Source of the DNA: Lytechinus variegatus
Taxonomy: Eukaryota; Echinodermata; Echinoidea; Temnopleuroida; Toxopneustidae
Assembly: GCF_018143015.1 (NCBI RefSeq)
Contig: NC_054746.1
Span: forward strand, 43,928,701-43,992,700
Reading direction: 5' to 3'
DNA: 64,000 nucleotides
Positions within the stretch are counted from its first letter, which is position 1, and each line of letters opens with the position of its first letter. Under the pieces are notes generated by a model that did not search any database, was not told the DNA's origin, and saw nothing but the letters and a program-made list of their open reading frames with translations. This document shows, one piece after another, positions 1-9,850 of the stretch. Made by a program: the position numbers and the translations under genes.

Positions 1-1385
1 GTTTTGACTCCTGGAATTTTATTTATTTGTTCAAGAAGGGATATTGTCTTGGCGATTATTTCATCTGCCTCATCGCATCTAATGTTATTTGTGCCGAGAT
101 GCACCACAACTTCGCTCACTCCGTATTCATTGGCTAGTTTATGTACATCACTGTACACATCTTCAATCCTAGCTCCATTCAAGGTTCTGCAAACTATTTT
201 CTTACTTCGAGAAAGTTTTGATGGTCTTATTTGTTTAGTCATAGAGTCTCCAATTATCAGCACATCTGCTTTTATTTGTGTCTGCGAAGATTTCTTTGTA
301 TTGTGTTTACTTGCTGGATTTTCGTCTTTTTCGTTATTTCCTGTATGCCGAGAGTCGATTGTGGTTTGGACGTCATGTCTCATCATAGCATCTTCTACCA
401 CATCAGTATTATCCTTTGCATGTTTAATGTCATGGTCCGATTGAGTGTTATTATCATAATTTCTGCCTGATAATTCATCGTATATTAGTTTTTGCTTGTT
501 TCTGTACTCATTGAGTTGTTTATCAATATCAAATATATCGGTATGACCGATGTGTGTTGGAGTAGGACGGATAACTTCAGGGGACTCTTCATGGGAACAG
601 TTTGAATCAGCAGGTCGCTGAATGGCATCATATTCTTTAATGCAAGCATTCTGTAAGGGAGCGGGTTCATCAGGGCACAACCCTACTAAAAGTTCATTTA
701 CCTTCAGTTGCAAATCTTTGAATTCCTTTGAAAGGCGATCCAATTTCAAATGTAGTTCGTAGTCTGTATACAAACAAGAGCTTGCACTTTGCTTCGCGCA
801 TGAGCAAGTGGACAAAGAGCAGTTTACCCTCGACTGAGCAGAGGGTGAATCCTTTGATGACGTGTTCTTAGGCGGGGAATCCTTTCGTACTACAGATGAG
901 TCCGTTGTACATAAACAGCTTTTGTGTATATGAATGGGATTTCCTCGTGACTCAACGTCACGGTTGTTTAACATGGGGTAAGAATCCGTTTGGCAGCTAT
1001 TATCAACAAAATTTGCATACGAATTACCATGACCAATTAAGGTAGTGGGGGAATCCGTTTGCTTGCCGTTGTCATGGGGAGTATGCTCATGTAATCTAGA
1101 GTTGTGAAAGTCATGGCGGCCATTTTTTGTTGCTAAAATGCTGTAATGACGGGCAATATCTGTATTCAGATGACTATATATCGATCCTAATTCAGATGTT
1201 AGATAATCAATCAATTCTTCATCAAGTGCTGCATTGACAATATCATGTTTCAGTAGATGAGATAAGAGAGTGTTTATACTAGAAATTGTCAAATGCTTTG
1301 GTAATTTGCATCTAAATTGATCAGATCCAGGAATTCCATGACATGAGTTAGTTTTTAATTTCGATGCAAGCTTATTTTTAGTCAT
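1..1385 (-). CDS. SGNH/GDSL-hydrolase-like ORF, probably LINE ORF1 (partial at C-terminus)
   Basis: Reading the minus strand from the ATG at 1385-1383 gives 461 codons with no stop before the window edge. An in-frame TGA lies at 1409-1407, so this ATG is the first available. Residues about 1-90 are helical and contain no known motif. Residues 105-185 are polar with recurring TDS/KDS motifs, about 205-235 look like a short coiled coil, and from about 370 an SGNH-hydrolase fold begins. Its block I reads IIGDSMTK (catalytic Ser near residue 381, about position 245) and block III reads HLGTNN (Asn near 433). The closing DxxH block would lie outside the window. ORF1 proteins of CR1/L2-type LINEs are known to carry coiled coils and such esterase domains, which is why I favour a LINE ORF1; the reverse transcriptase needed to prove it would also be off the edge. 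It sits in an intron of pyruvate carboxylase, on the same strand. A captured host esterase is the alternative. Confidence 0.7.
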   Translation of the reverse strand, partial: MTKNKLASKLKTNSCHGIPGSDQFRCKLPKHLTISSINTLLSHLLKHDIVNAALDEELIDYLTSELGSIYSHLNTDIARHYSILATKNGRHDFHNSRLHEHTPHDNGKQTDSPTTLIGHGNSYANFVDNSCQTDSYPMLNNRDVESRGNPIHIHKSCLCTTDSSVVRKDSPPKNTSSKDSPSAQSRVNCSLSTCSCAKQSASSCLYTDYELHLKLDRLSKEFKDLQLKVNELLVGLCPDEPAPLQNACIKEYDAIQRPADSNCSHEESPEVIRPTPTHIGHTDIFDIDKQLNEYRNKQKLIYDELSGRNYDNNTQSDHDIKHAKDNTDVVEDAMMRHDVQTTIDSRHTGNNEKDENPASKHNTKKSSQTQIKADVLIIGDSMTKQIRPSKLSRSKKIVCRTLNGARIEDVYSDVHKLANEYGVSEVVVHLGTNNIRCDEADEIIAKTISLLEQINKIPGVK

Positions 1386-1761
1386 TTTGCAGAGTGTATT
1401 CAATAATCACACTAGTAAGATATGAATCAATCAGTATAAGCCGCAGTAATAGACGAATAGAGTGTAAAATTACCGATTTGTGTTTCCAAGAGTTCAGGAG
1501 GTTCCTGTGTATACAGATGGGACTATGATGGAAAGTCGTATATGGAGCACGGAGAGACTAAGATCAAATTCACCACAAAATATCACTCAGAATTCCAGTG
1601 AATATGTTTCCAATATCACGAATATATTTCCAAATAATAAAAGAATCCACCAAATCCAAAAATCCACTTATAATCGTAAAGAATGCTATTAAATCATGCA
1701 CTTTGTCCGAGACTTTGACGAGACTTTGAAGAGTCAATTTATGGAATAAATTAATCATAAT
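1386..1761 (-). other. Upstream region of the SGNH ORF
   Basis: AT-rich sequence directly upstream of the SGNH frame with short chance frames only. If the frame belongs to a LINE this is its 5' untranslated region, but I see no defined 5' end, target duplication or promoter motif. Confidence 0.3.
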
Positions 1762-2296
1762 AACAAGTGGAACACCTCTGGCTGTCTTGCCTGCACTATT
1801 CAATATAGCAAGAATTCTGACTTTGAAAACAGCTATTGAATAATTATTAACCAAAAGAAAAAACTAATATGATAAAAATGATAACTTTCAAAGTTATGAT
1901 ACCAATTCAACAAATAGCCCCAATACGGAAAAAGTTCATTGACCTTAAATGACCTTTGATTTTGGTCATGTGACCTGAAATGCAGATGATGTTCAGTGAT
2001 ACTTAATTGCTCTTTATGTCTAAATTTTCATGAACTAGATCCATGAAATTTCAAAGTTATGATGACAATTCCACAAATACCCCCAACATGGTCAAAGTTC
2101 ATTGACCTTAATCATGTGACCTGAAACTTGGGCAGGATCTTCAGTGATACACTATTACTATTATGTCTATGTTTCATAAACTAGGTCTACATACTTTCTA
2201 AGTTATGATGACATTTCAAAAACTTAACCTTGGCTAAGAATTTGTCGGGAAACCGGCGCCTATAGTCTCTTTCTGCTATGCAGGCGAAACAAAAAT
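1762..2296 (+). repeat. Interspersed repeat with two ~165-bp internal monomers
   Basis: Two tandem, diverged copies of a unit beginning CAAAGTTATGAT and containing TTCATTGACCTTAA and CATGTGACCTGAAA are followed by a unique 3' end, GGCGCCTATAGTCTC...GCTATGCAGGCGAAAC. The left edge carries TTGCCTGCA, complementary to TGCAGGC at the right. A second, 5'-truncated copy of the same 3' end lies at 32,640-32,850. Elements with central tandem monomers and a conserved tail are common non-autonomous repeats of marine invertebrates, but I cannot assign the transposon class. Confidence 0.5.
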
Positions 2297-2684
2297 CACT
2301 CATTGTTTTGCAGATGTATATTTTTAAGAGACCTATAAGTCAGATATGTACATGTAAGTCAGTTGACCCAGAAATAAAGACGTAACTTAAATTGGTCTTT
2401 GTAATCGGTTTTCATTCTCAAAATGAACCATTGGGAAATCCATTGTCTTGGAGTTAAATATGAGATACATAGGAGTGGCATAAACATTGAGTATCCAAAA
2501 TGCCTTAAGTACCATTCTATACGTCAAGTGACTACAGTCCATTAACCACTAAAGTCAAAGCAATTCTAAGACCAGATTATGCCAAACATGTATCTACTTT
2601 TTCCAATAAAGTTAAAGTCCTCAAGTTCCGATGTCCCAATAGATTCAACTTATTAAGCAGATTCATCCGTACATACATACATAC

Positions 2685-2955
2685 CCTGTAATTTCTTCAG
2701 TGACAGTGTGTTCCACCTGTAATCTTGCATTGACCTCTATAAAGTAATGATTGCCTTGTTTATCAAGGAGGAACTCAACAGTCCCAGCATTCTCATAGTT
2801 GACTGACTGACAAAGTTTAACAGCATCGGACGTCATTTTGTTCCTCAGGGCGGGGTCAAGCATAGGGGCAGGGGCTAGTTCAATCAGCTTTTGATGTCTA
2901 CGTTGCACAGAGCAGTCACGCTCATAAAGATGGATCACATTTCCAAATTTGTCAC
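2685..2955 (-). CDS. PC: Pyruvate carboxylase, coding exon 6 (biotin-carboxylase domain)
   Basis: This 271-bp exon encodes about residues 275-364 and is entered in phase 1 and left in phase 2. It has a CAG acceptor (2956-2958 on the complement) and a GTATG donor. It covers the last part of the ATP-grasp catalytic region: [15 protein letters not shown], the VEFL strand, and [12 protein letters not shown], which holds the conserved Glu/Asn/Arg/His set that positions Mg-ATP and bicarbonate. The closing TVTEEITG matches PC more closely than acetyl-CoA or propionyl-CoA carboxylase. The rest of the enzyme (carboxyltransferase, allosteric and biotin-carrier domains) must lie to the left of the window, across an intron of more than 2.6 kb that contains the SGNH ORF. 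Confidence 0.95.
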
Positions 2956-3617
2956 CTGTGATTAACATTAATATGATGGGTTAATGACTTGGATCTTGAT
3001 GAATATGAATGATCAAACTGAGGGGGTGAAACAGCTCTGTCCCTTGACCCCACTACCACACATTTTGACAGAGCTTACATATTCTAATCTTTTTGCCTTT
3101 CCTAACCCTCCCCTTTCCCCTTGTCATAACAACCTCACAGTAACATTGTGTTATACCTACTTCAAATGTTTCATATCATCTAGGATGGTTTCCCAACTAA
3201 TTTTCATCTTCTTGTATCTGTTATTGCTACATAATTGAGAGCTTTTGCATTATACCAGAAAACAAACATGAATGGGTCAAAGAGACTCATAAAATCAGTT
3301 TACAAATGACATGCTACAGGTGAGTAAGTATAATATATCACAAATATTTTTTTTGTTATATAATATGCATTGCAAATATTTTCATAACTGCATTGAAGAG
3401 AATTTTCCAATATACTGCCATATCATTTCCAAATAATAGGCATACTTATATAATATTGACTGGCCTTGAGTGAAACATCAAATATGTCACCCGCAACAAA
3501 ATCATATTGGCCTACAGACAAGGGCAATATGGTTCTTTTAAGGGCAACATATTTGAGGTTTCCAGAAAGAAGAGCCAGTCAATATTATCATCATTACCTA
3601 AGGCTGTACAATGTGTA

Positions 3618-3690
3618 ATTTTATTTCGTAATTCTCCTGGAGAAATTACAGGAGATCCCGCCCGCGCATGCGCAGTCATTACGTTCGCAG
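3618..3690 (+). repeat. DIRS left inverted terminal repeat
   Basis: Begins ATTTTATTTCG and holds the self-complementary segment TTCTCCTGGAGAA and the core GCGCATGCGCAGTCAT, which recurs inverted near 8,430-8,445. Its outer 39 nt (3,618-3,656) are exactly complementary to 8,206-8,244. Confidence 0.85.
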
Positions 3691-3859
3691 CATTGTTTTG
3701 GCAGTCATTTTCCGCCATTTTGGGTAAGATAAAAATTGTTTTTTCTTACCCTTCTTCGAGTTGGTTGCTGGAATTAATGTGCTAGAACTTTTTTCTTTAA
3801 CAACCTCCTTCTAACATCGACTTTTGTTTCGAGTTGGAGTACTTCCTGTCGGAAATTAG

Positions 3860-5230
3860 ATCATGAATCGTGATCTCTTGAATGTGGATACCAGCCCGCC
3901 GGTTTCTCCACCGGACCAGACGCTGGCGAAGCCGGGTGCAGGGACCCGTTCCGCGAGCCAGCAACCAGCTTCGCATGATAAAGGAGATATCAAATCTCCG
4001 TCGGGCTCTTCGGGCATAGGTACCGATATGGCACTATTGAAAGCCAAGCCCAATAAAATTGTCAAAAAACATAAAGACAAAGGAGATATTAAATCTCTGC
4101 CGGGCTCTTCGGGCTTAGGAACCGATATGGCACCATCATCAAAAGCCAAGCCAAAAAAGAATAAACCTTCCCCCTCAACTTCAAACTCTGAGTTCGAGGA
4201 GAGACTTACTAAATTAGAATCGCTTTTGACTAAAGCACTGGAGAACCACTTACCAGGTCAGCCATTATCAAGATAATATTCCTTCTGAGGCTGAGTCTTT
4301 TTACGATGATAGTAATTATGGCTATGATGATCAGAATTCTCAGTTTCACGCAGGTCAGGTCCATGTGACCAATGTCAGTGATGACTATTCACAAGCACCA
4401 GATTTCGAGAGTGGGGAAGGTGAATGTGATGTGGGCCAAGGCCCAAGCATTCCGGCATTAGCCGCTAAGTTTGCCCAGCCCCAAGAGATGGGACAAGCAA
4501 TTGATGATAACCTAGCGATGTCTGCATCGTATTTACTCTCCAACAAGTTGGGTGAAAAGGCTCTTGAGGAGTCTTTGGGGAAATACCCCCCACCCACCAA
4601 TTGCCCCTTGGTCGATGTGCCAAGAGTTAATGGTCCCATTTGGGACAAACTAAAACAAGTAACTAGACAAAGAGACCTGCAACTACAAAAAATTCAACGT
4701 TCACTAACCAGAGGTTTGACAGCATTTTTGCAATCTTTAGACCCGGGGAATATTTCTGAAGCTCAACAAGATTGCCTCGCTTTGCTCAGCAATGCCAATT
4801 TTGAGCTAAATTGCACTAGGAAACGTCTTATCAGACCTGATATGAAGTTTACACCATTGTGCAAATCTTCCCAAGTGGGCAAGTTCTTGTTTGGAGATGA
4901 TCTTGCTAAGCAAGTGAAAGACCTGAGTGAGCAACAAAAGGCAGCTGCAGGGATGATGAGAGGTCAATTAAAGGACAAGCAATTCAAGACTCACTCATAT
5001 CACCCATATGCCAGGAATAAAACCAGTACCCGTGAATTGGGATGGGCGCAATCAGCCCAACATGATTTGTGGTCAGGCAACCCAGAGGGTCCTTTTTTAG
5101 GGCAGCCCCAGTGGAAACGACGCAAGAACAAGGGTCAAGACCAGTGGCAGAACCCAGGCTCGCAGAGCAGAATGCCTTCCCACAGCCCCTTTCCCCCAAA
5201 GCAGGGTGCACCTTGGAAGAAAACAAAGTA
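3860..5230 (+). pseudogene. DIRS gag-like region (fossil)
   Basis: First coding part of the element. It is Ser/Pro/Lys-rich at the start, with a duplicated KGDIKS...GSSG..GTDMA segment, followed by a more globular Gln- and Lys-rich part. It lies where DIRS elements carry their first frame. No zinc knuckle is visible. Assignment rests on position and composition and not on a recognised fold. Confidence 0.6.
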
Positions 5231-5239
5231 ACTACTTCT

Positions 5240-6770
5240 GCTGAAGAGGTGAGTTTACTTAATGATTATTCAAAGTTTCCTATTGGTGGCCGACTGAGGC
5301 ATTTTGTAAACAATTGGAGAAAGATTACTTCTGATCACGTTATCTTATCAGCTGTTGAAGGGTATAAATTAGAATTTGAAAATGTATCTATTAAACCATA
5401 CCGTTCACTACCCCCACGCTGTTTTCACATCAGAACAGCTGAAGTAATTAAAATCAATCAAGAAATTATACACTTACTTGAGAAAAGGGTGATTGAACAG
5501 TGCTCCCATGAGAAGGGAGAGTTTGTGTCCAACATTTTTACTCGGCCCAAGAAAAATGGTGGGCTAAGAGTTATTCTGGATCTTTCTGACCTGAACAAGT
5601 ATATGAGCTATCAGCATTTTAAGATGGATAGCATACATACAGCAACACAATGTCAGAAAATTGTTTTCTTGCCTCAGTGGACCTCCGGGATGCTTATTTT
5701 TCGGTCCCAGTTCACCCTTCAGATAGAAAGTACTTAAGATTTGGCAAGACACTCTTTTTCAATTCACTTGTTTACCAAATGGTTTGAGTACTGCACCACG
5801 GCTCTTTACCAAAATTTTGAAACCAGTGTTCGCCACACTGCACCAAGCAAATCACATCTTAGTGGGTTATCTTGATGACACCATCATTATTGGTAACAAT
5901 AAGGCCAAAGTACACAAGGCAATTGATGCTACGGTTAGCCTTTTATCACAGCTTGGGTTTGTTATTTACCCTGATAAGTCGGTACTCAAACCATTACAGG
6001 AACTTACTTAAGTTACTTTCCTTGGATTTGTACTTAATTCAGTGAATATGTCCATTACACTTCCTTCTGACAAGGTAAATGAAGTTAAAAAGTGTTGCTT
6101 AGACCTCCTCCAAACTAACTTGCCTCGTATTAGAGCAGTCTCCAGAACAATTGTAGCAACATTCCCTGCTGTCCAATATGGTCCGCTTTTCTATTGGGCT
6201 TTAGAATCAGACAAAATTGTAGCACTGAAAATTAACAAAGGTCATTTTGATAGATCCATGCAACTTTCGCAGGCAGCTCGGTATGATCTTGAATGGTGGA
6301 TAGCAAACCTGCACATTGTATACTCGTCTATTCAGAGAAAAGAACCGGACCTGGAGTTGTACTCCGATGCAAGTGGTTCGGGATGGGGAGCTAAGTGTAT
6401 GGAGCTAAATTCTAGCACAGGTGGGCGATGGAATGCCGAGGAGCTTGTCAAGGCTAAGAATAATGAGATTAATTATCTTGAATTACTGGCAGCCTTTTTC
6501 GGACTAATGTCCTTTTGTACATCTATGAAAAAAGTCCATATCCTACTATGCATAGATAATGTAACTGCAGTTACCTATCTCCAGCATATGGGGGGTACTA
6601 GATCATGCAGTTGCAATGAAATTGCAAATACAATCTGGAAATGGTGTTTAGAGAGAAATATTTGGCTGTCTATTTCCTATATTCCAGGCAAGCTAAACGT
6701 AGAAGCTGACAAGCTGTCTCGGAAATTCAATGATAGGACAGAGTGGACACTGGATAAGCAAGCTTTTAAC
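5240..6770 (+). pseudogene. DIRS reverse transcriptase and RNase H region (fossil)
   Basis: Recognisable reverse-transcriptase motifs include the finger region (RPKKNGGLRVILDLSDLN) and the catalytic VGYLDD box. An RNase H domain follows, with the acidic residues in LYSDASGSGWG, INYLELLA, CIDNVTAV and VEADKLSR. The sequences are of the DIRS type and not of Ty3 or BEL type. Confidence 0.85.
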
Positions 6771-7150
6771 CAAATTACTCATTACTTTGGCTCCCCAGAT
6801 ATTGACTTATTTGCATCTCGACTGAATAATCAATTGCCAAGGTATGTCTCTTGGCTACCTGATCCTAGTGCATTCTCGGTTGATGCATTCTCTCTAAACT
6901 GGGCCAAGTTGAATTTTCATGCCTTCCCACCATTCTGTCTCATACCAAGTTGCTTGCAGAAAATTCTGAATGACAAAGCTACGGGCTTACTACTTGTCCC
7001 AAATTGGCCCTCACAGTCTTGGTTTCCCTTGCTCCACATTATGACAGTAGGGAAACATGTAGAAATTAAGAGGAGGAAAGGTTTACTAACTCTACCTTTC
7101 TCAAATGTCACTCACCCCTTTTGGGATCGCTTTGATCTATTATGTTGCAG
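6770..7150 (+). pseudogene. DIRS methyltransferase-like region (fossil)
   Basis: The stretch beginning DIDLFASRLNNQLPRYVSW and continuing through LLLVPNWPSQSWFP follows RNase H. DIRS elements are known to carry a DNA N6-adenine-methyltransferase-like domain at this position. No classical DPPY motif is visible, so function is uncertain. Confidence 0.55.
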
Positions 7151-7189
7151 GATCTCCGGAAACCTTTCAAGAGACTGAATAAAAAGACT

Positions 7190-8129
7190 ACGGAGATCAT
7201 AATGTCTTCATGGAGAGACTCTACTAAAAATCAATACTGTATCTACATAAGAAAATGGAAAAAAATTTTGTTTGGACAAAGGTTGGAATTATGTTCAATC
7301 ATCAGTAGAAAATTTATTGGAGTTCCTTACAAGTTTGTTTGAACATGGAGCTGGTTATAGTACCTTGAACACTGCAAGAAGTGCTTTATCTACATTTTTA
7401 GTTTTAGATGGTCCTTTTACGGTGGGAACTCATCCCTTAGTGCACCGCTTTATGAAAGGAACCTTTCAACTTCGACCACCCAAACCCAGGTACACTCATA
7501 TCTGGGACGTTAAATTGGTGTTGAACCATTTAAGGAAGCTAGCACCTGCGAAAACCCTTAGCCTCAAGCTTTTGAGCCTGAAACTTGTCACCCTCTTGGC
7601 ACTAACCTCAGCGCAGCGGGTGCAGTCGCTTCATCAGTTAAACATTGAGCAAATGACTCTTAAAGATAGTGGAGCTACGTTTTGGTTTGGTCAACTACTA
7701 AAACAAGACAGACCAGGACATATCACCGGAGATATGACGTTGGAAGCTTACCCTCTAGATAAACGACTGTGTGTACTTCATTATCTAAAACATTATATTC
7801 GAAGAACAGAACGTTTGAGGGGATCAGAAAAATTCCTTTTTATCAGCTATCAGAAGCCTCATGGGAGGATAAGTAAACAAACCATCTCCAGATGGATACG
7901 AGTAACTCTAGCTGCAGCTGGGGTAGACACTGATATCTACAAGGCGCACTCAACGAGGGCTGCGTCGGTGTCAGCAGCTGAGAGGTCAGAAGTTCCCATC
8001 GCTGCTATTCTCAGACAGGCTGGATGGTCTAGTGAGAAAACCTTTCAACAGTTCTACCATAAGGCTTTGGATCAGAAAAGTGACTTCTCAGCCTCCTTGT
8101 TAGGCAGTGCCTCATCCTCGGTTGTATAG
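7190..8129 (+). pseudogene. DIRS tyrosine recombinase region (fossil)
   Basis: A SAM-like N-terminal core-binding part is followed by a phage-integrase-like catalytic domain. Visible catalytic positions are the first Arg (TSAQRVQ), the HSTR box, GW, and the nucleophile in QQFYHK. The recombinase replaces the DDE integrase of LTR elements and explains the absence of target duplications. It sits last in the element, as in other DIRS. Confidence 0.85.
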
Positions 8130-8205
8130 AGGTATTATGTTTTGTTCACACCAGGGTTGTGACTTGGTGTAATTTTGGTATCAAATATGCCTCCTGAGCT
8201 TTGAA

Positions 8206-8317
8206 ATCTCCTGTAATTTCTCCAGGAGAATTACGAAATAAAATAGAAAGATTAAATGAGAACAAAGTTTGAAATTTAATATTTATTTTATGAGTAATTC
8301 GGAGGGAGAGATTACAG
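8206..8317 (+). repeat. DIRS internal complementary region
   Basis: Positions 8,206-8,244 are the exact reverse complement of the left end (3,618-3,656), and 8,242-8,317 are the exact reverse complement of the right end (8,455-8,530). The halves overlap at the trinucleotide AAT/ATT. This is the region thought to template joining of the ends into a circle. Confidence 0.9.
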
Positions 8318-8424
8318 GCCCCCCGCTCCCTCCCATTACTCTAAGGCGAAATTAGCTCTAACTTGTTCTCATCTTAGTTTAATCTTTCTTGCTGTTTTAT
8401 CAGGAGCCATATTTGATGCTTTGA

Positions 8425-8530
8425 ATGATGACTGCGCATGCGCGAAGGGATCTCCTGTAATCTCTCCCTCCGAATTACTCATAAAATAAATATTAAATTT
8501 CAAACTTTGTTCTCATTTAATCTTTCTATT
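8425..8530 (+). repeat. DIRS right inverted terminal repeat
   Basis: Shares the inverted core ATGACTGCGCATGCGC with the left repeat. It extends further outward, as is typical of the longer right repeat of DIRS elements. The outer 76 nt are a perfect complement of 8,242-8,317. Confidence 0.85.
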
Positions 8531-8995
8531 ATACTTTTACTTTAAAAAATTTATAAGCCTGTTTACTAATCACTACTTTAGAAGTAATCCTTGCTAAGCA
8601 ACTGTGACGTTAATTGTTACCTTCCAGTCATGTATCCTATGCATGCACATACACTCAACGCGTAGAAATATTGCGCTTGGGTTACGTTTGTGTAAGCCTT
8701 GGCCGTGCTGTGGATTATCTACAATGCGCTGGTTTATAAACTGGTTCCAGCCCGATTTAATGAGTGATCAAAATGGGCTCCTACTGCGCAAGCGCACTAG
8801 CAGAAATATAGCCAATATTACCCTGTTTTGTACTGGATTCCTATGGGCAAAGCCCGGGAAGGCAACATGACAAATGTTAACCTCGTTGGTCTTGCATCGA
8901 AAGTAGCGAGCGAAATATGGCTTTTATTAATCTGCTAAAATGCCTTGTATAGGTAACAATCTACATTATTACCTAGTAGTAGTACATGTTCTTAC

Positions 8996-9113
8996 CTAGT
9001 ACTTGTACTTCAATATGTCTTGGCTCTTCTATATATCTTTCAATGAACATTGATCCATCGCCAAATGCTGCTAAAGCTTCAGACGATGCTCTTTCAAAGT
9101 TCTCTGTCACTTC
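8996..9113 (-). CDS. PC: Pyruvate carboxylase, coding exon 5
   Basis: 118 bp encoding about residues 236-274, from [20 protein letters not shown] to [11 protein letters not shown], within the ATP-grasp part of the biotin carboxylase. The acceptor is CAG (complement of 9,114-9,116) and the donor GTAAG (complement of 8,991-8,995). It is entered in phase 0 and left in phase 1, fitting both neighbours. A second GTA-rich stretch just beyond the donor (8,970-8,990) could tempt a gene predictor into a longer exon, but only this border keeps the frame with exon 6. Confidence 0.95.
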
Positions 9114-9689
9114 CTGTTCAAACATGAGACAAATAAACATATCAAATATTCATGATACTTAGCAAAAAATTTGTTCAAAATTACAAGTCTTGATTCAGAG
9201 TGGAGTTAACCCGTTGCCAACGGGAGCCGGATATATACGGTTCCCTAAAACTTATTCATGTACGGGAGCCGTATATAGTCGGTTCCCCAAAGGCTATTAC
9301 TCGCATCCATTTGCAGGCTTTAAAAATACAATTTCATACTATGTTTCTGCCTTTTCTGTGTTATAATTACAATGTCCATTAATTAAACTACACATTCCAG
9401 AAAGTCATACGTTTTTACCTTTTGTTTCTATAGTTTATAAAGCATTATAAAACGAGTTATGCTTCGAAGAGAGTCCAATATTGGCGTACAGTGGGCATTG
9501 CCGCGATGGAAGCTTGATTTCAACGATTTTCAGTTTCGCAGAACCACGTATATACCGTAATCAATAAAAGTGAGGGAAAACAAAGGGAGCAGCGAAATGC
9601 AACCCAAAACGCGCGCAGAGCTGCGTGCGTGCGCTGATATGATCAACGATAGATCGAAAACGATCGATACTTTATAAGATTGCTTGTGA

Positions 9690-9850
9690 GGTTTCAAAAA
9701 GTCCGGGGTTCGATCCCGGCCGCGGCACCTATATGCCCGTGAGCAAGGCATTTAATCTACAATGCTCTTTTATCCTGCTTTTCAAATAAATGAAAATGCT
9801 ATATGCATTACTGCTAACTAGGTGTGCACTTCTTTTTTAAAAAATGGCGC
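9690..9850 (+). mobile_element. tRNA-derived SINE fragment
   Basis: A polymerase III B-box-like stretch GGGGTTCGATCCCGG (9,705-9,719) is followed by a non-tRNA body with GTGAGCAAGGCATTTAATC. There is no credible A box or cloverleaf upstream, so this is a truncated SINE head and not a tRNA gene. Confidence 0.55.

Larger units (their letters stand above)
3618..8530 (+). mobile_element. DIRS-type tyrosine-recombinase retroelement (fossil)
   Basis: A 4.9-kb DIRS element lies antisense within the PC intron between exons 5 and 6. Its parts, in order, are: left inverted terminal repeat, gag-like region, reverse transcriptase with RNase H, methyltransferase-like region, tyrosine recombinase, internal complementary region, and right terminal repeat. 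The internal complementary region is a fusion of the complements of both outer ends, which is diagnostic for DIRS. Both outer ends finish in the trinucleotide ATT, which is also the overlap at the internal junction; no target duplication is seen, as expected for recombinase-mediated insertion. The coding part is broken in a small number of places (about three or four), so I treat it as a fossil. The ends still match the internal region without mismatch over about 115 nt, which suggests a young insertion. Confidence 0.9.

Noticed and set aside
4-670. Plus-strand frames of 146 and 79 codons and a short minus-strand frame
   Set aside because: They overlap the 461-codon minus-strand SGNH frame in other frames and have no recognisable features.
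9705-9719. B-box match that could signal a tRNA gene
   Set aside because: No A box, no acceptor-stem pairing and no anticodon arm around it; it is a SINE head. The same applies to 53,995-54,006.
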